The notes: generated from the letters alone by a model not told the origin. A stretch of DNA of 64,000 bases from Prosapia bicincta (GCA_036971475.1 JBAIZL010000004.1:67301010-67365009); one strand, 5' to 3'. Counted from the first letter of the stretch, positions 1 through 12,043 are shown. Translations and numbers: made by a program.

Positions 1-83
1 GTGCATCTAAATATTTCAATGCCAAAAATGACTCCATTCCTCCGAAGTCCAAACACTAACTACCATTTAAGCGACTGGCAGTT

Positions 84-1500
84 GTGTATCAAGAACTCAC
101 ATCTCCGGTTGCGCTGGTGGAGTGGCTGTGGCTTGTATGTCAGGATCTCATTTCTGCGGTTACAGTTGCAGCTTGTATATCGGGATTTCACATCTGCTGT
201 TCCGGCTGTCGTGTGTCAGGATCTTACTTCTGCTGTTACGGCTCTCGTGTGCCAGGAACTTACTTCTGCTGTTACGGCTGTCGTGTGTCAGGAACTTACT
301 TCTGCTGTTACGGCTGTCGTGTGTCAGGAACTTACTTCTGCTGTTACGGCTGTCGTGTGTCAGGAACTTACTTCTGCTGTTACGGCTGTCGTGTGTCAGG
401 AACTTACATCTGCTGTTACAGCTTTCGTGTGTCAGGAACTTACTTCTGCGGTTACGGCTGTCGTGTGTCAAGAACTTACTTCTGCTGTTACGGCTGTCGT
501 GTGTCAGGAACTTACTTCTGCTGTTACGGCTGTCGTGTGTCAGGAACTTTCTTCTGCTGTTACGGCTGTCGTGTGTCAGGAACTTACTTCTGCTGTTACG
601 GCTGTCGTGTGTCAGGAACTTACTTCTGCTGTTACGGCTGTCGTGTGTCAGGAACTTACATCTGCTGTTACAGCTTTCGTGTGTCAGGAACTTACTTCTG
701 CGGTTACGGCTGTCGTGTGTCAAGAACTTACTTCTGCTGTTACGGCTGTCGTGTGTCAGGAACTTACTTCTGCTGTTACGGCTGTCGTGTGTCAGGAACT
801 TTCTTCTGCTGTTACGGCTGTCGTGTGTCAGGAACTTACTTCTGCTGTTACGGCTGTCGTGTGTCAGGAACTTTCTTCTGCTGTTACGGCTGTCGTGTGT
901 CAGGAACTTACTTCTGCTGTTACGGCTGTCGTGTGTCAGGAACTTACTTCTGCTGTTACGGCTGTCGTGTGTCAGGAACTTACTTCTGCTGTTACGGCTG
1001 TCGTGTGTCAGGAACTTACTTCTGCTGTTACGGCTGTCGTGTGTCAGGAACTTACTTCTGCTGTTACGGCTGTCGTGTGTCAGGAACTTACTTCTGCTGT
1101 TACGGCTGTCGTGTGTCAGGAACTTACTTCTGCTGTTACGGCTGTCGTGTGTCAGGAACTTAATTCTGCTGTTACGGCTGTCGTGTGTCAGGAACTTACT
1201 TCTGCTGTTACGGCTGTCGTGTGTCAGGAACTTACTTCTGCTGTTACGGCTGTCGTGTGTCAGGAACTTACTTCTGTTGTTACGGCTGTCGTGTGTCAGG
1301 AACTTACTTCTGCTGTTACGGCTGTCGTGTGTCAGGAACTTATTTCTGCTGTTACGGCTGTCGTGTGTCAGCCTGAGTCAGGATCTCACTTCAGCGATTG
1401 TGGCTGGGGCAGTGGCTGTGGCTTGTATGTCAGTATCTCATTTCTACTGTTGCTATTGGCGCAGCGGTATCAGGTCTTCACTGTGGTGGTTGCGGCAACT
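84..1500. repeat. 36-bp minisatellite with degenerate flanks
   Basis: About 32 near-identical 36-bp units run from about 207 to 1373. The unit contains GGAACTTACTTCTGCTGTTA and ends GTGTGTCA. Flanks at 84-206 and 1374-1500 hold older, diverged units, the usual pattern of an array homogenised in its centre. Variant units (ACATCTGCTGTTACAGCTTT near 405 and 657, ACTTTCTTC near 545 and 797) recur at a 252-bp offset, which shows a seven-unit higher-order duplication. Because 36 is divisible by three and the unit has no stop, all three forward frames and one reverse frame stay open for hundreds of codons. I read those frames as by-products of the repeat. The array is clearly more GC-rich than the DNA around it. 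Confidence 0.97.
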
Positions 1501-2043
1501 TTATGCGTTTGGCGGCGGCGTTTGCGGTTCGTATGTCACGGGCATTTAGATCATTTCTCTGTTAAATCCATTCGCAGATATTTCAGTCGCAAATACGACA
1601 ACGCACCTGATTACTGCGTACAAACGTCGCAAAACAATTATTTAGAAAGCACTCTAAAGCCACTTCGTTGAATCAGGAACAAAGACATGATTGTTTTCCT
1701 TTTGACGAGGGAGCGATCTTCGCGTGTTTGATTTGCGAAATGTGTACACACACAATCAGGAGCGAACGCTATTTTATCGCGAACACACAGTTGCGTCGCG
1801 TATTCGTCACTCTGCCCCACATTCTTCCTTCTAATTACATTTACTGCTGTTGCTTTCTTGTCATTATTGTTGCCTAAACATTGTGTTTTGACAGAACGAA
1901 GTGTTCTTGATCTGTTCCAATGTTACTTTGTTTTACTTAATGTAATGCTGACACTTTTCGATCGCATCTGTGATGGTTATAAATTTGTGATGCTTCAGAC
2001 CCTTCTCTAACCCTAAAAACTAAATAAGCTGTTTATATACACG

Positions 2044-2085
<42 letters not shown>

Positions 2086-2199
2086 TCACAAGTTTTTAAA
2101 CTTCACATTATAATTTTAAATGAGTTACAACTTATGCATTCAAATACAATTATGAAGATTCAATGACAATCCTTAATTTGATAACCAATACAAAATTCT
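1501..2199. other. non-coding AT-rich DNA with (TA)n
   Basis: No gene is supported here. A (TA)n microsatellite lies at about 2047-2080. The rest is single-copy-looking AT-rich sequence. Confidence 0.7.
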
Positions 2200-3175
2200 A
2201 ATATAGAGTGGTTTATTGAGGCCCTTTGTTCTCTAATGCAACTTAACAAATACAAAACTATTTACTCTTAAATCCATCGGCTCGTTATTTGGGATCTTTC
2301 TACAGTGTCCACTGGTGTAATGTAAGAAAGACTTGTTTTAAAGTTCATGAAATAAATTAATAAAAATTTATAAGTAATTGACTAAGCTACTAAATCTTTT
2401 TGTTTGGCGAAAAATCTAATCTAATAAGGTTTGTTGTACTTATTTGTTCGAGTTTCCTTGGCTTCCACTCGTTGCTTTTTGGGATATAACTTGAAGCAAC
2501 TAACTCTTCTATCACTTCTGCGCAGTGATATTTTTGATCTTTTACTAAGCCCCTTAGCCTTTGATAATTTACTTAATCACTCTTAGCCCTTTGTATTAAT
2601 TATTTATATAAAAGAAACTCTTACAACTGTTCCTAATTTCTATATAATCTGCCTTAACTAATCTTCTTACATAAAAAACCCCCTAATTAAAAACAATCCC
2701 TTGCTACTTTAAACTTTTACTAACCCTCCCCACCCCCAATCACGTCTGTAATCCCTTGAAGCGCAACAAAACATAGCCCACTTTTTCCTCGAAGTTTTTC
2801 CTTTTAAACAACAGGCATTTTATCCTCACTTATGGTGTTTCAGCCAATCTGAGTTTAAATATTTTTAAATATGTAAAGGAATGAACGTTCTACCAACGGT
2901 TTTTGCTGTTTGCATATTGCTCGTTAGCTGTTTGACTGCTCCAGATGTCAAAATGTTCCTTACTAATTTGTTTACAGAATTAGTTTAACTTTAGAAAATA
3001 AATACTGCCCCCTTATTTTGTCAACACATATTCTAGATTGATTCACAACACTATACTGTCATTTGCAATGGTTATGCTCTCTTTGTCGACTTAAATATGT
3101 TTTCTTTATCGAGTTTATCTTTAAAATTTCTAACTTAATACTTCCAAACATTGGTTATTATTTTTAATATGCCTC
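2200..3175 (+). repeat. dispersed repeat family A, copy 1
   Basis: This segment is related, in the same orientation, to 58790-59850. The best matched parts are the left end (GTGGTGTAATG, then TTTATAA and AATTGACTAAG) and the right roughly 350 bases (CCTCGAAGT, TTATGG, CAATC.GAG, AACGTTCT.CCAACGG, TTTGCTCTCTTTGTCG and a final TTTTAATATGC). The two copies differ by many substitutions and indels, so both are old. No coding capacity was seen. It could be an LTR or the untranslated part of a retroelement, but I cannot assign a class. It ends where the CG/CA tract begins. Confidence 0.7.
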
Positions 3176-3456
<281 letters not shown>

Positions 3457-3469
3457 TTTGGGCTCCTGC

Positions 3470-4044
3470 AATGGAAATCGCGCGGCTAAAGAAGAAAATA
3501 GTTTCAGTACAGAGTGATAGAGCGCTAGGAATAGTTTCTGCATTCTGGTATCTGATAGTGCGGGGCTAGTACTTGCCAGAACCCCGCCAATATATCTATT
3601 GGCTAAAGAAAGACGAGACATATACGAGCAACTAAGCGGTATTAAAGATACGCAAAACGAAGAAGAAAGTAAACGTACAATGAAAATAGCAATATGCTAG
3701 AGGACGCCTATTGGAGCGCTGGCAATCAGAGTGGAAAGACTTCAGCACTGGCAAGTGAACTACTATCTCACACTGGACACGGATGTTTTGGTGAATTCTT
3801 TCACATATTTAAATTACGTGATTCAGCTTAACGTGAGTTCTGCGAAAGCTTAAACGTTGACGCTAGACATCCATTGTTCTACTGTGAGGATTGGAACGAA
3901 AAGCGACTACAAATAAATGTCTGCATGGGCATTTCCATTAATGAACAAAACATGATATCCACTATGCTAGAAAGTGAAAATAAATGGAATTTTATAGCAA
4001 ATTTCATAGTGATCATTATGTTTTTGAACAAAATTAAAGAATAA
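3470..4044 (+). pseudogene. R1-like non-LTR retrotransposon ORF2, C-terminal fragment
   Basis: This is a decayed end of a reverse-transcriptase polyprotein, truncated on its left by the CA tract. Three frames hold recognisable pieces in the expected order. First, PPIYLLAKERRDIYE (about 3584-3628) matches the region after the RT domain in R1-clade proteins. Second, GHGCFGEFFHIFKLRDSA (about 3778-3831) follows a short VNYYLT piece in another frame, so a frameshift lies between them. Third, a clean run from HPLFYCEDWNEKR to MLESENKWNFIANFI, ending at TAA 4042-4044, matches the Cys/His-containing C-terminus of the family. Stops and frameshifts mean no function is left. It could instead belong to a neighbouring I/LOA-type clade. 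Confidence 0.8.
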
Positions 4045-4310
4045 GAAGCCAAATGAACAGGTAAATATTTTGAAAGTTAAAACAGCATTTGCTGGTAGCC
4101 ATTTCGCCCCCTGAAGTAATGCCAAAATGTGATCCCAAGGGACGACAACAAGTGGTTGAAAGAAGTTCCAGTTGTAGGTTTTACGTTTTTACTACAGTTA
4201 GAGCCTGCAGTCATGAAGTAATGCTGAACAGCCAAAATCCCGTGCTGGGCCTTCATGTAATGAGGATTTATTGCTGTTGAGGGTTTGTAAGATCCCACTT
4301 ATTTCCTCCA
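4045..4310 (+). mobile_element. 3' UTR-like tail of the R1-like element
   Basis: The sequence directly after the ORF2 stop (CCTGAAGTAATGCC, GATCCCAAGGGACGAC, CCCGTGCTGGGCCTTCATGT) is less AT-rich than its surroundings and continues without a break. I take it as the element's 3' untranslated region. No long poly-A tail is visible. The boundary near 4310, before the next CA tract, is approximate. Confidence 0.5.
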
Positions 4311-4330
4311 ACTTCAACTTATTCTAAAAC

Positions 4331-4393
4331 ACGCACACACACACACACAGTACAGCACAGCAAACACAAGCGCGCGCGCGCACACACACACAC
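4331..4393. repeat. CA and CG/CA microsatellites
   Basis: (CA)n at about 4331-4349, then (CG)n at 4370-4381 running straight into (CA)n to 4393. This is the same CG-into-CA order seen at 3176 and 55080. Confidence 0.95.
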
Positions 4394-4937
4394 GCTCAAA
4401 TAATGTTTGTTTCAATGTTTCCCTATGACTGGTTTTAGCCTCATTTTCCCCGTAAAAGATGAATAAACTACTTAAGTCTCTTGAATAGCGTTTAAATCAT
4501 TCTTGATGCTTCTTTCAATCACAACAAAATATTCAATTTACCCGCTACACATTTCTTTTAATATACCAAACTTTTCCAACTATTCCTGCTCTTGGATTCA
4601 GAACGCCATCTTTAAAGACTTTTTGCGCTTCTAATTTATTAAATTTATTTTATGTGATAAAATATGTATTGAGTATAAAAACCATAGAATTGATGTCGTT
4701 CGTAAAGTTAGTACCAAAACCCCACAAGGACGACAAAGAGCATTTATTTCGTATTTAATAGTTTTTTATTTGAGTTTGTTGTAAATACTTCAACTGGGTT
4801 CTTTCGCAAATTGATTTCATTTATTAACATTTAGTGCGTTTAATTTATTAGATTACGTCTGTAGTTATTAAAAAAATACATTTAAAACGACCAATTATTA
4901 ACAACACCTTGATCGTCAAACACTTCTTAATACATTG
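4394..4937. other. AT-rich non-coding DNA
   Basis: No open frame, repeat or conserved motif that I can support. Confidence 0.6.
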
Positions 4938-4976
4938 CTCAACGTTTCGACATCAATATGACATCATCCTCAGGAG
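4938..4976 (-). ncRNA. hammerhead-ribozyme-like motif (ACGU helix III)
   Basis: Read on the minus strand: CUC, then CUGAGGA (4973-4967), an 18-nt stem-II region, GAAA (4948-4945), palindrome ACGU sharing the last A, unpaired U, then GAG. GAG can pair with CUC to form stem I. ACGU can form helix III only between two molecules. Stem II is weak, with 4 of 5 pairs and a displaced start, so this copy may be inactive. The order of elements fits the type I hammerheads described from Penelope-like elements. That assignment is inference. Confidence 0.5.
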
Positions 4977-5164
4977 TCCAATATTAAACACCATAAAGTC
5001 ATTATATAATTTCACAAATCAAAACAACACAAATATAAATTAAGTAAATCAATACGAAACCATAACTAAATGTTTTTAATGTAACGCAACAAGTCAGTAC
5101 AAATTAAACGTGTGTATGGCATATTTAACACACACTATCCATTGTCCACACTCATGTTAGGCTC

Positions 5165-5192
5165 CTGATGACGGCACCATAGTGGTGTGAAA
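5165..5192 (+). ncRNA. partial hammerhead-like motif
   Basis: A perfect CUGAUGA box (5165-5171) is followed by CG, a 6-bp hairpin GCACCA-UAG-UGGUGU (one G-U pair), and GAAA (5189-5192). The spacing suits stem II of a hammerhead with two extra bases. Helix III is not palindromic here and stem I is at most 3 bp. I regard it as a decayed copy or a chance match. Confidence 0.3.
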
Positions 5193-5517
5193 ACTGGGAA
5201 CATATGTTTAAACACTTCTTGACCGTAAAAGTATAAATGATCGTTTTTTCTGGTTCCATCTCCTATCGGTTGGAAATCATCATCGCTGTTTTCAAATAAA
5301 TAAGTAGCTGTACATGAACCGACAATAGCAATGGGCTATACTAATTGTCATACTCGTTTCAGTAACTTATTCCATCATCATCATCATCAATGACACTACT
5401 AAAATTTATCACTGTAACAGTTATAGTTGTAAATTTGTAGTAGCGTCATAGATGATGACGTAAGTGATGAGAATGTGAATTCTTGTGCAGCTATTTATTT
5501 TTTTAAAATTTTAAGTC
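5193..5517. other. AT-rich non-coding DNA
   Basis: Contains a short CATCATCATCATCAA run near 5374-5390 and otherwise nothing I can support. Confidence 0.6.
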
Positions 5518-5725
5518 ACAATACAATAAAAATATTGAAAAGAACCTTAACACCACAAAAATAATCAAAAATAACAAATAAAACAAGGTACTTAAAATTA
5601 AACCCTTATGTACATTTCGATGACCATCATCGAAGGTCTTCGATAACATCTTCGATGTTATCATCATCAGAAGGTCTTATTACAAAATTACAATCTAGCA
5701 AACAAGAAGTTACAAACTAGAGTGA
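5518..5725 (+). repeat. dispersed repeat family B, copy 1
   Basis: Closely related to 15815-15995 (minus) and to 33912-34222. Shared blocks include AAAAATATTGAAA, ATAATCAAAAATAACAAATA, AACCCTTATGTACATTTCGA, GATGACCATC, GGTCTTATTACAA and ACAATCTAGC.AACA.GAAG, ending ACAAACTAGAGTG. The middle of every copy carries the hammerhead-like motif on the opposite strand. No coding capacity. I infer a short non-autonomous retroelement. Confidence 0.8.
5600..5678 (-). ncRNA. hammerhead-ribozyme-like motif (AUGUACAU helix III)
   Basis: Minus strand: AAGACCUU, CUGAUGA (5670-5664), a long stem-II region, GAAA (5618-5615), palindrome AUGUACAU sharing the last A of GAAA, unpaired A, then AGGGUUU. AGGGUUU pairs with AAGACCUU over 7 bp (two G-U), giving stem I next to a perfect core box. 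Stem II starts with an imperfect match of GAUAACAUC to GAUGGUCAUC, and a perfect 9-bp hairpin (GATAACATC-ttc-GATGTTATC, 5642-5662) is inserted in it. This is the best stem I in the window. The enlarged stem II looks like a local duplication. Confidence 0.55.
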
Positions 5726-7229
5726 TCCAAAATTTAACCCTTTACTAAATATATTAATTTCATCTCTATTAAAACTTTGGCTAGATTCATTACGAACTAG
5801 CGGAAAGGTACGGTTCGTATTATTATTACACATTTCTTTAAAATTTAAATGTTTACTAATTGATCCAAATTTCTTTTTCATATTTTGTATCTTACAATCA
5901 ATTTTATGCTTATTTATTACATACATTTTTCTACAAAAATTGTTCCAATTAATAACATAAATATTCTTTGCTAGTCTGAGGTGTAAGTTGTACTTTTTCA
6001 ATTCTAAATTAGCTAATTTACTATACTGATATTATTTATACAGATATTTAATTCCTTATTATAACCATTTGAGTTTCGCAAATTCGATAACTCTCTTGGT
6101 ACGTGAATTATTAAAATTAATGCGAAACCATTTATAAATGTAGGAACAACTTTAGAACGTTGACATTTTTTCAAAAAACTAATATTCACTTGTAAAGAAC
6201 TTATTTTAAAACTTAACTTACTAAAAAGGTTACTTAAATCACAGTTGAATTATTACCTATCGCTATTCTTACATTATTAACTGCTGCAGTACGCGTTTTC
6301 CGAACTATAGTGGCTACACCACTTTCTGAGATTTCTCCAATACGTCTCGTTTCTTTGATCTATTGTTAGACCAAGAGTCTCAGAAGTGACTATTTTTCCC
6401 ACCCTTGTGATTAAATTTTCACCTTTTTGTACTTTTTATTAATGCACTTTATTTCTTTTTCATTTTTACCACACCCCCTCATTTGTTTCTATCCACGATT
6501 TCATTCACATTATCCTATAACAACCAGATCCTAAACCTTGTAAAAGCGAAAATAAAAATTTGTTCAACCATTGTTGGAATAAAGTAAACGCCCTCTCGAG
6601 ATACGTAACTTAATTTAGAGATAACAAACTGCGCTTAAGTATATTTCCGGGCGAGGGAAGGGTTTTGTTTAAAGCGGTTGTCACTAGATAATTCCTCAAA
6701 ATCTTCGGTACATAAAAACTAAAAGTACTTGCATAAATCACGAGTGTGCGTCTGGAAGTACGTAACTTGGTAAGAAATATGTGAGAAATGACTGAACTTT
6801 GCAGGACTGTATTATATAAATCAGGCGTGTGACGGGGTGGAAGGCTCGCGCCAGAGTCTCTTGCGCGTAGATGCGTTTATCTACCAAATATTTTTTATAA
6901 AAATTACTGCCTTCTTGATAAGTATTAATCTTAAAACCCATTTAAATTTGAATATTTTTCATTCTTTCCCCGAAATATTTTAAATTAAATCTATACACAA
7001 ATCATACTCATAAAATCGATAAAACAAGTGCTTACAATACAATCATAGATTCTGAGATCGATTGAGAAAACATATTGAAAATTTCAAATCTGTATTGCAT
7101 TTATCAACAAACGAAAACAACAAAGAAAACCTAACAGAAGTTTTACATTATTTAAATAAAGAATATTCCTTCTAAAAAAGGAAGCAAAACATATGATATA
7201 ATACCACAAAATTGCTGTCAAAAAGTAGG
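5726..7229. other. AT-rich non-coding DNA
   Basis: Short frames on the minus strand (5717-6001, 6738-6941) have AT-biased composition and no recognisable domain. I do not call them genes. Confidence 0.6.
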
Positions 7230-7600
7230 GATGAACGGTGAACTCAAATATGTAAAGGACTCATATGTGGGAAGAAGATATATTTAAGAATACAGACGCA
7301 TCTTCATCAGCACACGAGGAATGTATGGTAAGGAATGTATGAGCAATGAAACACATTTAGTGCAAATATATTGATCCTGCAAGTTCCAGATGGTCAACGT
7401 CCTTGGAAAAGAAGCTTTTGAGAAGCGATATCAAGATATTAAAGATATGTTTTACTTCAGTGAAAACGTAGAAGTAAAAACCTGCTGTAGAAAAGTGTTT
7501 TCTTTGGTTACAAATGTAAGGCACAAAGAAAGATGAGGGAAATTGGTGCCCCCGATAAGCAACGACTGACTATGTTTATTTTAAACCGCTTATCCTACAT
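7230..7600 (+). other. short open frame after acceptor-like site, unrecognised
   Basis: A 48-codon ATG frame at 7390-7536 follows CTGCAAGTTCCAG, which resembles a 3' splice acceptor. Its composition (VLGKEAFEKRYQD, then CCRKVFSLV) looks more protein-like than neighbouring frames. There is no matching donor or second exon that I can identify. It may be a transposase remnant or chance. A degenerate CTGATGA lies nearby on the minus strand (about 7305-7311) with no GAAA partner. Confidence 0.2.
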
Positions 7601-7984
7601 ATCGTCTTTATCAAATCCTTTTGTATTTGGATGCTTAAATTAGGAAGACTGAACTGATTTTCTTTGTCTTTCTTTTCCCCGTTAGTCAATGCATGATATT
7701 TTTTTTGCTATGTTGGTATTTGCATTACTTTGCCAAAAAAATATCTCCCCCATAGCGAAACCCTTTTGCCAGTATTGCGCTCTGTGTACGCCTGATATCA
7801 CGACAGCTAACCAACTCACGAAATAACTACCCTTTTTTAAAAGTACTTATATAGCCAAGTTTTTCTTTACTTATTGCTAAATATTTTGTCTTCTTGTGGA
7901 CGTGTTACTAGCCCAAGTTGAATTTAAAAAATAATTTAATTAAATTATATGTTATAGAGTTAACCTACGCATCATGTGACCTAA
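7601..7984. other. non-coding DNA
   Basis: Nothing supported. Confidence 0.6.
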
Positions 7985-9365
7985 CCTTGGATTTACAATA
8001 AATACATTTTACGGGATACAAGACTTATGGAATACATTTTATTGGACGTATCAATTGTAAATACATTTTAAGTAATGTACTACTTGTACATTCCTTATAT
8101 AATAAATTTAAAGATATTCATAGACTATACAATACATTTTAAGGAATGAACCACTTATAGAATAAATATTAATTGATGTAAACTTTATAAAATAAATTTA
8201 TAGGGGCACACCAACCACAAAATCAATTTTAAGGAATATACGAGTTATATAATCAATTTTAAGGGATGCGCTACTTATACATTAAATTTTATGGGATACA
8301 CCTCTTATAGAATACATTTTCAGAAATCCTTTAAGGAAAGCCTCCTTGTAAAATACATTTTAAAGGATGATCTACTTATGGAATAAATTTTAAGCGATTT
8401 GACATTCATAGGATAAATTTAGGGATGTACCACTTATAAAATAACGTGGACAACCGCCTACAGAATAAAGTATAGCACCACCTACATAATAAGGTACCAC
8501 TTACGGAACAAAGTGTAGCTCTACTTATAGAATACGAATTAACAGATCCACCACTTTTATTACACATTTTAGTGGACATACGACTTACAGAATAAAATTT
8601 AAGGGATTCGCTACTTATAGAATACATTTTAAGGGATCTTCTCTTATGGTATGAGTTTTAAAAGATGCCATAGAATAAATTTTATGAAATGCACTTCATG
8701 TAAACTAAATTTTAAAGGATATAACCCTCACAGAATAGATTTTAAGGGATTTACCACTTATAGAATACTTTTTAAGGGATTCATCCCTTACAGAGTTTAT
8801 TCTAAGGGTTGTTCCACTTATAGACAAAATGGAAAGGGATTTACCGCTTAGATAACAAATATTAAGGAAATTACCACATAGAATAAGTTTTAAGAGATCT
8901 ACCAATTTTATAATATATTTTAAATGATGCAGTCCGTACAGAGAACATTTTAAGGGATGTACCACCTATAGTTTAAATGGGAAGGGATTTACCACATTTT
9001 GAATACATTCTAAGAGATCTACCAATTTTAGTATATATTTTAAATGATGCAGTCCGTACAGAGAACATTTTAAGGGATGTACCACCTATAGTGTAAATGG
9101 GAAGGGAATTACCACATTATTGAATACATCCTAAGAGTTCTACCAATTTTGTAATATATTTTAAATGATGCACTCCGTACGGAGAACATTTTAAGGGATG
9201 TACTACCTATAGTGTAAATGGGAAGGGATTTACCACATTATTGAATACATCCTAAGAGTTCTACCAATTTTGTAATATATTTTAAAAGATACTCCCCTTA
9301 TAGAATAAGTTTTAAGGGATACACCCCTTACAGAATAAATGTTAATTGATGCACCACTTATAAAC
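7985..9365. repeat. 30-bp degenerate array with a 120-bp higher-order unit
   Basis: About 45 diverged units close to TTTTAAGGGAT.YACCACTTATAGAATA (written in two parts, TTTTAAGGGAT and ACCACTTATAGAATA). Units differ by many substitutions over most of the array. At about 8880-9290 four units were amplified together: AAATGATGCA.TCCGTAC recurs at 8922, 9042 and 9163, a period of 120-121 bp, with the copies nearly identical. This is an old array with a younger burst inside it. Open frames here are fragments with no biological meaning. Confidence 0.93.
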
Positions 9366-11694
9366 CTTGTAGCCTACTATTTTAGTGTTAGCCTAAACTT
9401 GAGTATCGAGGATTGGGTATAGTGCAGCAGGTCTTTGTATGAACTGCTGTACAACATTTTTTCACCTACAAAACCACCTTTCCCTTACCCATTAATATTT
9501 CCAGCCTAAGGAAGTAAAAGACAACATAAATAACCCTTTTCTGCGCGACGGGTAGCGTTAAAACAATACAATAACTCAACCTAAATTGACCTCGGAAAAT
9601 TTATTACAGCATTTCACTTATATAGAAAAAATACAATCTGTGATAGAATATCTTCGTACTTGTAGATATTTCACGCAGGGTTGCTATCTGTGCGACTCTA
9701 TTTGCCGTTGTATCTATTTCCAATTGCTTTCCGCTACGAGACTTTCAACTAAACCAGACGTCGGCCGAAATGAGACGATTTATAGACCAGAACTACAAAT
9801 TCGATTCCCTTAAATAGGAGAATAAATCCGGAAATTTCGTTCTTTTTGTAAAGGAAGGAGTTTCCACCGTTCCTGCTAAACTTATTGCTTCCTTTTGCAA
9901 GGATAAATGTCGGAACTAACACAAAGGATGTCATTTATATAACAGATATTAGACTGTTTCTTTCCATAAGTTGGAAATAATATTACTGTACTATTTATAT
10001 TCAAAATATTAATTGATGATATATATTTATTTAATTTTAATTTTAAATCGCTGATGATTTGTGTTAAAAAATAACAAACTACTTTCGGAAAACTACATTA
10101 AAAATATTAACTTATTATTTAATAATTTATTCTGGGATGCAATATAATTTGCCTTTGTATACGTTCCTACTCTCAAGGACGGGTCTCTTAAAAGACTTTA
10201 ATGATTTGCACGGTTATAATAATTTTATTTGAAAGCCTTTCGTTATTTAGAGGAATAGATTATTAAAATACTCCTACTATATCATTCTACTGTTAAACGA
10301 GAAAATTAAAATTTTTCCATGAAAGAACTACAATGAACAAATTAAAATACAAGATGTAAGAGGAGACATTAGAATTGTTTCTCTCTGTAACAAAATTACG
10401 AAGCAAATAGAACGTTAATAAATTACTCGATCAAAAGTTATCAAATTTAACATTACAAAAATTACTCCATTAAAAAAATCTGAAAACATCTATTCTGGTT
10501 TCAAAATGGTCTGATACAAACGCTTCATAGTTAAGTAACTCAGAAAATATTACATTATATAAAAAATACGTAACAAGAGTTAGGTGTTGCTTGGCTATAG
10601 ATTGATAAACATTTTATTGCCCTACGACAAGCAGGAATGCTTTTCTAAACACCCTTTTTCATTTAATAGTGAACTTACGAAGTTAATACTAGTGAAGCAG
10701 CTGGTTTTTGTAGATTTTACTTAATACAATACCAGGAGATTAATACATTTCAATAAATCCAAAGATCAAATTTATAAAACTTTAGAGTCAGAAGTAATTA
10801 GGTCTTCATTTTAAACATTTCAATCATATGTATTTGTTTGAATGCATTGTATACTCTGTTGCTATATTTTTGTCCTAACATAACTTTGGTTTTACTTAAC
10901 CTAACATTAAATTTCCTCTATTTCGGAACAAGATGTGACGTTTGCCTGAACCTTTATTAAAAAACAAGATTTGCTCAGATTATTTTATTTTCATAACTTT
11001 AATTCCTTGAAAGATTACAGACAAGTGGAGAAACTTACCCAGGTAGAGTTATTCTTCATCAGACATTATTTATTTTGTCCTAAGAAATCATCTAATGAAG
11101 TAATTCTTGCACACTCTGTATAAGCATTTACAAACGCAGTAAAATGTAAAAACGTTTGGTCGCCTGCTGTTCTAATTACACCATGATCGGTAAATGCGGA
11201 TGTCCTTACAGCCCCAGATCGGTCGTTGTACGGTCAGGATGTGGAGAAAGGCAAGCGGGAACGGAAGTCTATTGGTGTCATGTCCAAGCAACATTCATTT
11301 CCTCAACGATTCCAGTCGTCACCATGGTTACCCAACGAACTCTGACAAACGTTTTATTCACAATGTTTCGTGTAAAGTCCGTGTCTCTATCGATTCAGTG
11401 AGGCTCGATTGCGTTCGTATTAATCTAGATCAGTTCGCCCCTGGTATACCGCAGCCCCAAATTTGTCACAGGAAATAACCATTACTTTCTTCACACGCAA
11501 ACAGCTTGGAAATAAAAATTTGTTTAAGTTTAAGGTGAATAAGATTTATTCATATGGCTTATTTTGAAGGACCCAACCCTCTGTAAGGTACATTAAGAAA
11601 CTAAGCGTAAGTTTGTTGTTTTTGTTACATAAAAACACTATATACGTCGGCGTCGTCTCCAGCTGAAAAGCTCTTATCTCACCCTCAAGCGATG
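9366..11694. other. AT-rich non-coding DNA
   Basis: About 2.3 kb with no repeat or exon that I can support. A less AT-rich patch at about 11150-11480 holds two overlapping short plus-strand frames (81 and 94 codons) with many Cys residues and no recognised domain. Confidence 0.55.
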
Positions 11695-12043
11695 GTATTC
11701 TTTTTTCTACTCTTCTTCTCTCTGTACTTCTTCTTGGCATTCCTCTTCCTTCGTCTTAGCTTTTCTCTTACTTTTGGCGTTCTACTTTATATTCTTCTTC
11801 TTGGGGTTCTTCTCTCTATACTTCTTCTTGGCATTCTTTTTCCTTCGTCTTAGCTTTTCTCTTACTTTTGGCGTTCTACTTTCTATTCTTCTTCTTGGCG
11901 TTCTTCTTTCTGTACTTCTTCTAAGCATTCCTCTTCCTTCGTCTTAGCTTTTCTCTTACTTTTGGCGTTCTACTTTCTATTCATCTTCTTGGCGTTCTTC
12001 TCTCTGTACTTCTTCTTGGCATTCCTCTTCCTTCGTCTTAGCT
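11695..12043. repeat. 94-bp pyrimidine-rich tandem repeat
   Basis: About 3.7 copies of a 94-bp unit. The end of CTTCGTCTTAGC recurs at 11760, 11854, 11948 and 12042. The plus strand is almost purely C/T (CTTCTTCTTGGC blocks). On the minus strand it yields Lys/Arg-rich frames (such as RNAKKKYREK) that come from the repeat. Polypurine-polypyrimidine DNA of this length can form triplexes. Confidence 0.93.

Noticed and set aside
1..1671. 556-codon open frame
   Set aside because: It is the 36-bp minisatellite read in one of several equally open frames, and its ends are ordinary AT-rich sequence without domain or signal.
7305..7330. Minus-strand CTGATGA as a ribozyme core
   Set aside because: No GAAA at a suitable distance.
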